Part shown: piece after piece, positions 56,746 to 64,000 of the stretch
Position numbering within the stretch: position 1 is the stretch's first letter
Layout of the letters: the number at the start of each line of letters is the position of its first letter
Source: Diphasiastrum complanatum
Taxonomy: Eukaryota > Streptophyta > Lycopodiopsida > Lycopodiales > Lycopodiaceae
Reading direction: 5' to 3'
DNA length: 64,000 nucleotides
NCBI GenBank assembly: GCA_029204225.1
Contig: CM055100.1
Span: 30,566,149-30,630,148, forward strand
Made by a program: the position numbers and the translations under genes
Notes under the pieces: model-generated
What the model was told of the DNA's origin: nothing
The model's input: the letters and a program-made list of their open reading frames with translations, nothing else
The model's database searches: none

Positions 56746-57099
56746 GAGAGCCCAATAGGTATACTTATACACTCCAAGGCCCATGCACCACTACTAGTGC
56801 ACTGTGACACCTCACTGGACACCTCTGTAGCCTATCTGGGCCATGTCTGTCACGAGAGCGCATGCGTGGGACTGATTCGTGTTCATCCTCACTTTGTCTT
56901 CTCTATCGCGAACAATTTCTGTCTTTTAATTTTCTTTTGTGGGAAGCCCTTACAGGATCCTAGACACTCGACTATGCATCACAGAACATATTCTATTCTA
57001 GCAATCATGATACACAACACAATACAAGATGCATAAAAATAGAGTAACTGAATTCTCAGTTTTAGTTTAGAGTGAATTCGTCAGTATCTCGCTCATTGG
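56746..57099. other. No gene seen
   Basis: Between Helitron and copia LTR. No Helitron 3' hairpin plus CTRR end could be identified, and the lower LTR boundary is not clear. Confidence 0.4.
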
Positions 57100-57682
57100 C
57101 GGAATGACATTCTACTCTTTCGCTGTATTTTGCTCATTGGCAGACTTTCATGCACAACTTTGGTGTCTTTACTTTCTTGCTCTATTCGCTACGTCTCTCT
57201 CTGTCTCTTACAGATCTCTCTATTCACACATTCTATTATGATCCAGAGAGGATCATTTATACCTCCATTATGTGGAGTTTACAAGATAGCTAAACATCGA
57301 ATCACATGACTAGTTAACGCTAATCAACTAGTTAGTTAGTCTCCGTCGTTGCTACTCGTTTTAGCTGGGTGTGGAGCTACTAGCTAATATCGTGAAAGAT
57401 TTTTCTTCGTCTGTTTCGTAATCTCCCGTTTGCTTTCGTTCTTTTCGTTTCTTTTTGTAGTTTTCGTTTTGCGTCCCTTTTGCGGTTTGCGATCCTGGAG
57501 GTGTGTTTGCGATTCGCGATTGATTTGCGAATCATTCATGCTTTGAGTCAAAGACACGTTGACTGTCACAAATTGTTCTCATTCGTGCTTTGAGTCAAAG
57601 TCATGTTGACTGTCACGAATTGTTCGACCTTCGTGTCTTGCTCATGCTACGACAAAGTTGCAGGAGTTCACCATTTTCGACA
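57100..57682 (-). repeat. Copia 3' LTR (minus strand)
   Basis: Its 5' end in element sense (tgtcgaaaatggtgaac, at 57682) lies next to the polypurine tract caagagggag (57683-57692). The first 320 bp or so match an opposite-orientation copy at 60928-61280, including the paired phrase ctttgagtcaaag...gttgactgtcac. The far end is uncertain and could extend below 57100. Confidence 0.72.
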
Positions 57683-58052
57683 CTCCCTCTTGAACCTTGC
57701 AGCTTTGTTCGTTTAATCCAATTGCCTCTCTTGGCTTGGTAAAGAGTGGCTTGTCGAGCGATTTTGTGAGGAGATTTGCAATCATATATTCTGATTTTAT
57801 GAACTGGACCTGGAGCTCTCCTTTCGAGATCAAATCTTGAATTTGATGGTACTTCAGAGGAATGTGCTTCGTCTTTGAATGGAAGACACGATCCTGGGAC
57901 AGATAGATGGCACTCTGAGAGTCCATCATCATCGTGCTTGGCCCCTCTTGTGGTATCCCGATTGCCTCCAACATCATTTGCAGCCACACTACCTCATTCG
58001 CCACTTTTGAGGCTGAGACATACTCAGCTTCACAAGAGGATTGAGCTACCAA
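57642..58052 (-). pseudogene. Ty1/copia RNase H (element A)
   Basis: A clean 136-codon minus frame starts MVAQSSCEAEYVSASKVANE (catalytic E of the EAEY block), then VVWLQMMLEAIGIPQEGPST, MMMDSQSAIYLSQDRVFHSK, TKHIPLKYHQIQDLISKGEL, QVQFIKSEYMIANLLTKSLD. All are standard RNase H and tail motifs of copia. The frame ends a few codons inside the LTR, as is normal. Its first catalytic block, at 58060-58250, is out of frame. Downstream lie PPT and LTR in natural order. Confidence 0.92.
57683..57692 (-). promoter_or_regulatory. Polypurine tract of copia element A
   Basis: caagagggag on the minus strand, between the RNase H end and the LTR start tgtcga. Confidence 0.72.
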
Positions 58053-58379
58053 GGTTTGCTTTTTGCATATCCAGTTGATTGCAGTTCCGCACGCTATCGT
58101 ACATCCTCCAGTAATGGACTTGCTGTCATCTTTGCAGCTCGCCCAGTTCGCATCATTGTAGTGATGCAGCTCGAATCCTTTCTCTTCGTTTCTAGCTCTG
58201 TAGGTTAATCCAACATTCTGGATACCCTTCAGATACTGTAGGATTCATCTGGCCATTTTCCAATGTTTAAGACCAGGATTGAAACAGAATTGGCTCATTG
58301 CGTAAACAGAAAAGGCCAGATCGGGTCTGGTACAAATTGTTAAGTACATCAGACTACCGATTAAGTTCTGGTAGGGTAT

Positions 58380-59200
58380 ACCTGCCATCTTCTATTCTTC
58401 CTCTTCTGTTTTGGGGCAATCCTATTTCGTGAGCTTGGATCTAGCTATCATTGGTGTGGCTTTCTCTACACAGTCCATCATGTGGTACCGCTTCAGCACC
58501 TTTCTGGCGTATTCTGACTGACTCAAGTGCATTTCGCCATTTGTTCGATCTCTTTTGATTTCCAGCCCTAGGCATTTTGTCGCTTCTCCAAGATCTGTGA
58601 TTTTGTAGTTTTTAGAGATCTGACTCTTCGTGTCTCTGATCAACATCAAGGAATTTTCTATCATCAGTGAATCATCCACAAAAATGGTAAGTATCACAAA
58701 ATCCTTTCCTACTCTTTTGATGTAGACATTATAGTCTGGTTGATTAGGATTGAAGTCTAGAGACTTTAAAAGACCATCAAGCTTTTTGTACTAGGCTCGT
58801 GATGCCTGTTTTAGACCGTAGATGTATCTTTGCAATCGACAGACATATTGTTTGTTGTTGGGTCTTCATAGCCTTCAGGTTGCTTCACAAAAATTTCTTC
58901 CTCTAGATCTCCGTGACGTCAATATGGTGAATTTCCAGATTGTACTGTGTAGCGTATGCAAGGAGCAGCCTTATGCTTGTCATCTTGACCATGGGCAAAT
59001 ATGTGTCAAAATAGTCGACACCATATCTCTGCATGTAGCCCTTCGCGACAAGCCTTGCTTTGTAGCGGCCAATGAGGCCATCTGATTTCAGCTTTTTCTT
59101 GTACACCCATTTGCAGTCGGCTACTTTCCTGTTTTCTGGCAGTGGCTCTAATGTCCATGTCTCGTTTCGCCTCATCGACTCGATCTCTTCTGACATTGCA
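58380..59200 (-). pseudogene. Ty1/copia reverse transcriptase (element A)
   Basis: Upper block: MSEEIESMRRNETWTLEPLP, VADCKWVYKKKLKSDGLIGR, YKARLVAKGYMQRYGVDYFD, SIRLLLAYATQYNLEIHHID, the canonical fingers of copia RT. After a broken stretch (58700-58900) the palm resumes with MILTIFVDDSLMIENSLMLI, where VDD is the catalytic pair, then LGEATKCLGLEIKRDRTNGE, MHLSQSEYARKVLKRYHM. The DVTEI at the end of the first block is the usual DVxxAFL site with A changed to E. Breaks make it inactive. Confidence 0.9.
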
Positions 59201-59258
59201 TATTTTCAGAATTCTCCCTCTGGACTCTGGATAGCTTCTTGGTATGTAGCTGGCTCTT

Positions 59259-59790
59259 CTATGAAGGTGCAGTACTCGAACTACGTATCTTCGCTCCATT
59301 GAAGATTTTCAGAATAGCGGTCTGGAGGTCTTCTTTGTCTTGTTGACCTTCGAGGTTCGTTTCGTCGCTGCTCGAACATTCTTGTTCGTGGGGTCGATCC
59401 TCTGTTTCCTGCTGCTCTGGAGTCTGGAGTCCTGCATTCTGATTTGATGACTGTCCTGGATCTCCCTCTTGAATAGGCAGCAGTGTGAAGGTCTCATGGC
59501 CTCTTTCGTCTTTCAGTCCAGGGAATGTGGACTCGTCGAACTTCACATCTCTGCTCGAAACAACCTTCTTCGTGGTTGGATCGTAGAGTCTGTACACATG
59601 TGTTTCGTTCGAGTAGCCGACCATGATTGTTTGCTCGGATTTGTCGTCGAGCTTGTTTCTCTTTTCCTTTGGAATGTGCTTGTATGCTGCACATCCAAAC
59701 ACTCGTGCGTATGACAGATCAGGCTTTCTGCCTGTCCACATCTCGTATGATGTTTTGTTCTCCAGCGCTGTCGTTGTTGGTCGATTTTTG
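59259..59790 (-). pseudogene. Ty1/copia integrase C-terminal region (element A)
   Basis: Part of a 195-codon open minus frame: ENKTSYEMWTGRKPDLSYAR, VFGCAAYKHIPKEKRNKLDD, KSEQTIMVGYSNETHVYRLY, DPTTKKVVSSRDVKFDEST. These are the copia integrase tail motifs (KTPxExWxGxKPxxxxLRVFGC, FVGYxxxxKxYRLYDP, SRDVxFDE). They are followed by an acidic linker to RT. The upstream 25 codons of the same frame are gypsy gag, not copia, so the open frame is a true in-frame fusion. Confidence 0.9.
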
Positions 59791-60770
59791 CCATATGCAA
59801 AGCATCCAAGTGGTGCTCTAGTCCATTGTCTAGATTGTTGTTGCACAGCACCATAGATAGCATATTGCTTTAAAGGACCAATATCTTGATCAATATTATA
59901 ATTCCATTGCTCATTACCAACTGAAAATTCTGGTCAGGTTCGTAGGAGGAACATGTTGTGCTAGTGGAGCTGGCAAATCTAGTCATTCAAAAAATCCAAG
60001 GCCATGGGCCTGATTCTTAGCATCAGGTCTCTTCCAAGTAGTAGGTTCTCGATATTGAAGCTAATTAGCGTATCTTTGCTAGATAATCTGAGGAATAAAT
60101 GAGCAAAACGTTGTTTTGTGTCCCCAGTAGAGTTGCATAGATGACAAATAGTATCCATCAAAATGTCTTTTCATTGTTGAACACTCATTTATGGTGTGAT
60201 TCCCCGCACAGATTGCACACCAAACATTTTTTTGACTAGGAAATGTCTTAGAAAACTTTTCACATGCTTTGTCACTCTTAGTTTGCTGCTCTTCCAATGC
60301 TTTAATCTTTTCATCAAACTATGATACTATCTTTTCCAACTGCATCTACTATCTTTGACCAAGCTTTTCAAACTTGTTAATCATCAACTCTGTTGTTGCA
60401 TTGGTGTTCGTGGATGCAATAGTGGTGGATGTTGTGGTAGTTTGCCCAGTTGTATATGGCAGCATTTCAATATTTGATTCATCGTCTGAATCTTCATCCT
60501 CCTCCCGATCACATCATCCATAACATGTTGTAAGGACACATAATCAGTTTGGTGTTTAAGCTCGTGTCTAATCCTTTTAGATAGACTTGCTAAAAACCAC
60601 ATGATCATGACATCATTATTGATTAATTCAAGATCACACTCAGATATGAGGTGTTTGACCCGTTCAATATAATCTCGGACCATTTCTCTCTTTCCCATTT
60701 TAATTGTACTTAAAAGTAGAAAAGTGTCATGCCCATGATTGGTCTCAGATAGCGTGTCCACACTAGAGAT
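59791..60770 (-). pseudogene. Ty3/gypsy gag joined in frame to copia integrase
   Basis: From high to low coordinates the minus strand gives MDTLSETNHGHDTFLLLSTI, KMGKREMVRDYIERVKHLIS (a retrotransposon gag helix block), TFPSQKNVWCAICAGNHTIN with a zinc knuckle, NIENLLLGRDLMLRIRPMAL, and QYAIYGAVQQQSRQWTRAPL before a second knuckle, GCFAYGKNR, missing its normal Cys. This is the gag of the family at 21600 and 47171, here with its N-terminal half preserved. The join to copia integrase is near 59790. Stops at several places show decay before or after the join. Confidence 0.82.
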
Positions 60771-60927
60771 CGGTAGACCAACAACCCATAAGTTAGTTAT
60801 GACTATAAGAAAATTGGGGCCCTTATGTGTATAAGGTCATAATTAATGGTCGTAGGCCTAAACTCATGATGGTGGATTTGTATGAGTCTATCAGTGAGTC
60901 ATTGAGAAACTGGATGACGTTGTCAGA
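60771..60927. other. Gag upstream flank, degraded
   Basis: Minus-strand extension of the gypsy gag is possible (VIQFLNDSLIDSYKSTIMSL) but full of stops. No independent gene. Confidence 0.35.
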
Positions 60928-61280
60928 AATGGTGAACTCCTGCAACTTTGTCGCAGCACGAGCAAGACACGAAGGTCGAACAATTCGCGACAGTCAACAT
61001 GACTTTGACTCGAAGCACGAATGAGAACAATTCGCGATAGTCAACGTGTCTTTGACTCGAAGCACGAACGATTCGCGAATCAATCGCGAATCGCAAACAC
61101 ACCTCCAGGACCGCAAACCGCAAAAGGGACGCGAAACGAAAACTACGAAAAGAAACGAAAAGAAACGAAAAGAACAAAAGCAAACGGGAGATTACGAAAC
61201 AGACGAAGAAAAATCTTTCGCGCTGCCAGCTGACAGCTCAACGGGCTTCACGCCCAGCCACGGAGACTAACTAACTAGTT
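60928..61280 (+). repeat. Partial copia LTR, plus orientation
   Basis: Begins tgtcagaaatggtgaactcc and matches, inverted, the LTR at 57100-57682 for about 340 bp up to ctaactaactagtt, where it breaks off in mid-LTR and joins gypsy gag. It has two copies of a phrase with cagtcaacatgactttgact and cagtcaacgtgtctttgact, and a run of gaaac units near 61145. Confidence 0.82.
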
Positions 61281-61535
61281 GTCCGAACAAAGGAAAGTTT
61301 ATTCCATTCTATCGAGAATGCGGTTATGGACATTGTTATAAGGATTGTCCAGCAAGATCAAATCCACCGCTAGTAACTGCTCCATTGAATATGATTACAA
61401 TCAAGCAAAGACCAGTAGCCCAGCCTATTGAACCAAGTGTACCATTGATGGTTGTTACCAGAGCTCAGAAGTAGAAAGAAGTTGTTGTTGATCTAGCACC
61501 AATTGAATCTATGCCATCTACTGAAATACGTAAAT
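61280..61535 (+). pseudogene. Ty3/gypsy gag fragment (fourth copy)
   Basis: Reads CPNKGKFIPFYRECGYGHCY, KDCPARSNPPLVTAPLNMIT, IKQRPVAQPIEPSVPLMVVT, RAQK before a stop, then more of the linker. It starts at the third cysteine region of the zinc knuckle, almost where the minus-strand copy near 59790 ends. A copia LTR begins directly at its right end. Confidence 0.85.
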
Positions 61536-61553
61536 GAGTATAACAAGTTGCGA

Positions 61554-62041
61554 ATCGAAGCCGCGTACTCTAAGCTATCTCTAAGTAGTCTGAATTAAGC
61601 GCAATTACTAATAAGCAGTAAGCACAATAGTAACCTTTAATCAACTCTAAAGCATTGAGCTAGAATGCTCAAGAGTGTTCAAGCTCGCAGGCTTGAGAGA
61701 GAGAGCTAACTATTCAATACTTGATCTCAAAATTAAGATGTTAAAATATGAACAACTATTTATACTAAGCAATTAGGTCATCAAATGCGGCTGCCCCGTA
61801 CTCTAAGCTTCTCTGAGTGGCTAAAATATAAGTCTGAATTAAGCGCAATTACTAATAAGCAGTAAGCACAATAGTAACCTCTAATCAACTCTAAAGCCTT
61901 GAGCTAGAATGCTCAAGAGTGTTCAAGCTCGCAGGCTTGAGAGAGAGAGCTAACTATTCAATACTTGATCTCAAAATTAAGATGTTGAAATATGAACAGC
62001 TATTTATACTAAGCAATTAGGTCATCAAATGCGGCTGCCAG
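61554..62041 (-). repeat. 244-bp tandem duplication inside the LTR
   Basis: tgaattaagcgcaattacta occurs at 61591 and 61835, and gcttgagagagagagc at 61691 and 61935, both 244 bp apart, with only scattered differences and a small length change near the left end. Confidence 0.92.
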
Positions 62042-62312
62042 TTGGCTGGAGTCTGTTGGCATTCATCCAATTCTTCTCAAAAGTTGCTTGTTGATAAGCC
62101 ATGACATTTGGCCGTAAACAGTTTGATGTCTTCATAAATGAACGTGACTGTCACTCTGCAGAAATGAACGTAACTATCATCAAGGATAAAGTGAAAAAAT
62201 ACGAGTTTTGTGAGAAATGCGACAGTGTCGCAAAATCTCATTTTCTGAATATTGGGGTAGCCCCACACTTTGCCAAAGTCATTTCCTTAACATTTGAGGC
62301 ACTTTGAAAAAT

Positions 62313-62520
62313 GTGAAAAATACGACACTGCATTTGTACTCGTAATTCTTGACAGGCGCAAAATGTGAAAAACGTGACACTGCATTTTTACTCGAAATTT
62401 CTGACAGGCGAAAAATGCGAAAAACACAACACTGCATTTTTACTCAAAATTTTTGATAGGCGAAAAATGCGAAAAATACGACATTGTATTTTTACTTGCA
62501 ATTTTTGACAGTGTCACTTT
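62313..62520 (-). repeat. Four tandem 52-bp repeats in the LTR
   Basis: Units start at 62313, 62365, 62417 and 62469 and share gcgaaaaa, acactgcatttttactc and tttttgacag. Position toward the start of the LTR in element sense places them in the U3 region, where some plant copia elements carry tandem enhancer repeats. Confidence 0.88.
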
Positions 62521-62749
62521 AAGAGAAAATTGACTGTAGCAAAAAGACGATAGTGTTGGGTTTCGTAGTGAGAGAAAATTTCTGACACTGTTGTCAAACT
62601 CCGTGTATTTCTATAGAATGTGTAAAAACACTTGTAATTTTGCAGATTGTGTAAAACATGGGAGAATCCGCAGAACTGGATAAACAGTTGGATGAAGATT
62701 AAAAACCGATTAGTCGATTAGCAGGAAGGAGAATAATCCAACACTCTCC

Positions 62750-63350
62750 CTTAATCTGAATCCATAAATGCCTTGACTTTTAAACTTAGTTCTGCACAAA
62801 ACTTTCTGTGTGCATCCAAGTTTAATGCTTTAGTAAAAATATTTGTTGTCATATCTTGCGTTCGACAGTATTACAATCTCACTTCTTTGTCGAGAACTTT
62901 GCTTCTGACATAGTGATACTTCAGTTCAATGTGCTTACTCCTAGAATGAAATCTAGGATTGGCTGATAAGATAATGGCACTTTGATTATCAGAAAATAAT
63001 AATGTCGGAGCATATTGATTCAGACTGATATCTGAAAGTAAGTTTCTCAAGCAAATTGCTTCCTTTGTAGCTTGTGAGACTGTGATATACTCTGATTCTG
63101 TAGAAGATAGAGCTATCGAAGATTTCTTGTGACTATTCTAGGGAATTAGACCATTGTTGAGGAAGAATGTAAATCCGAAAGCGGATTTACGAGTGTCTAC
63201 ATCTCCTGCCCAACTTGCATCTGTAAAACCAATGAGTAAATTGAGTTTGTCGTTGTCAACTGCTCCATAACAATTGCAAAGTTCCATAGTAGCTCAAAGA
63301 TATCTCATGACTCTAATAAGAGCCTTCCAATGTGTTACACCAAGGTTGGT
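62750..63350 (-). pseudogene. Ty1/copia RNase H remnant
   Basis: Minus-strand frames read HWKALIRVMRYL, GFTDASWAGDVDTRKSAFGF, TFFLNNGLIP, a stop, SSIALSSTESEYITVSQATK, EAICLRNLLSDISLNQYAPT, LLFSDNQSAIILSANPRFHS, RSKHIELKYHYVRSKVLDKE and NIFTKALNLDAHRKFCAELS. All RNase H landmarks are present, including DASWAGD with the catalytic D and STESEY with the E. Two stops interrupt it. A polypurine tract and LTR follow in the natural order. Confidence 0.92.
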
Positions 63351-63689
63351 CATATATGTCAGAAAGTGGTATGTAGAAAATAGGTCTAGCTCGAAAATAA
63401 TTCGTGTCTAGAAAGAAAACCTCTCGTGCATGGCGGAATAAATTATCTTTATCTTTCCAATGCATGACTACGCCTATCAATTTCAAACAAAACAATAGTG
63501 ATAGAAATCACGTTTGAACTTATAGTAACTAACTTTGAAATCGTCAGTACTACAGTGACTACGTAGCCAAACAATTAAGCATTGAAGATTATTAGACAAA
63601 TAATTAATCGCAAAAAAATACAAAAATGCATACAGTCTGAGACGAAACTGAACGCAATAAAGAATAGTATTGATTCAAAACAAAACATC
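63351..63689. other. No gene recognised
   Basis: No copia RT continues above the RNase H, so the element is truncated near 63350. The remaining sequence is AT-rich and has no PBS next to the LTR that starts at 63690. Confidence 0.45.
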
Positions 63690-63861
63690 AGTAAATGAGT
63701 ACAATAAGTTGTGGATTGGAGCCGTGTACTCTATGCTATCTCTGAGCAGCCAAAAATGAAAGTTTGAATTAATGCACAATGCTGATGAGCAGTAGCGCAA
63801 TAGCAATATCTAAAACAACTCTAAGAAGTGAGCTAGAATGCTCAGGAGGGTTCAAGCTCGC

Positions 63862-63947
<86 letters not shown>

Positions 63948-64000
63948 ACTATTCAAACGCTTCTGATAATTTTGATTTTCAATGAATTAATGTGTATGAA
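63690..64000 (-). repeat. Second copy of the copia LTR, cut by the window end
   Basis: Shares gtaaatgagta, gccgtgtactct, gagctagaatgctca and ttcaagctcgcagg with the LTR at 61535-62743, in the same order and orientation. Confidence 0.78.
63864..63942. repeat. (GA)n microsatellite, 79 bp
   Basis: Uninterrupted GA run within the LTR, at the place where the related LTR copies have only a short gagagagagag. It looks like an expansion of an LTR-internal motif. Confidence 0.97.

Larger units (their letters stand above)
61535..62743 (-). repeat. Copia 3' LTR with internal tandem repeats
   Basis: The upper end (minus strand tgttggattattctcc) follows a polypurine tract (ttaagggagag) next to an RNase H; the lower end is tgagta on the plus strand. 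This gives TG...CA ends and about 1.2 kb. A 244-bp direct duplication (61554-61797 and 61798-62041) and four 52-bp repeats (62313-62520) explain the length. Confidence 0.75.

Overview
This window is nuclear DNA of a land plant. The one intact host gene is a ten-exon importin-alpha gene (13292-17492, + strand) with plant-type protein sequence, GT-AG introns and short introns. Nearly everything else is decayed, nested transposable elements of plant type: Ty1/copia, Ty3/gypsy (one lineage with a chromodomain), Helitron, and a short tRNA-related retroposon, plus long (CT)n/(GA)n and (AT)n runs. The species cannot be fixed from the sequence. No CRISPR array, rRNA gene or intact tRNA gene is visible.

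Layout. 1-2600: diverged repeats, then an unrecognised long decayed coding tract. 2640-4200: remnants of two copia elements (integrase on -, RNase H on +). 4906-9701: an LTR element with primer-binding site, polypurine tract and a 3' LTR, but about 4.2 kb of interior with no recognisable gene. 9702-12640: unique-looking DNA with local duplications and a tRNA-like retroposon with a 16-bp target duplication. 12640-18260: importin-alpha with promoter-like upstream DNA and 3' region. 18260-21600: AT-rich DNA without a recognisable gene.

21600-28340: a pile of LTR-element pieces (gypsy gag, copia LTR/PBS/gag, inverted gypsy RT, a second copia LTR/PBS, inverted copia protease-integrase, LTR and RNase H). 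28661-30010: an unrecognised, broken gene-like locus. 30300-33700: no recognisable gene, with a repeated short palindromic motif. 33700-34890: inverted gypsy RT. 34904-35585: a foldback sequence. 36181-40986: a 5'-truncated gypsy chromovirus with gag, protease, RT, RNase H, integrase, chromodomain, PPT and 3' LTR. 41294-41542: a very long palindrome, followed by an array of short ACGT-containing repeats. 42318-44160: another gypsy LTR, PBS, repeated leader and protease.

46107-56745: Helitron N-terminal and helicase pieces that flank 8.2 kb holding two gypsy elements, one inserted in the other. 57100-64000: inverted copia elements, one fused in the same strand to a gypsy gag, with LTR copies carrying tandem 244-bp and 52-bp repeats.

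The recurring theme is mosaicism: the same gypsy gag zinc-knuckle segment occurs four times, each time joined to a different partner. I found no convincing new functional system. The best candidates for new biology are the two unrecognised coding tracts, the gag-copia fusion, the extra post-integrase ORF and the exon-like piece beside the Helitron.
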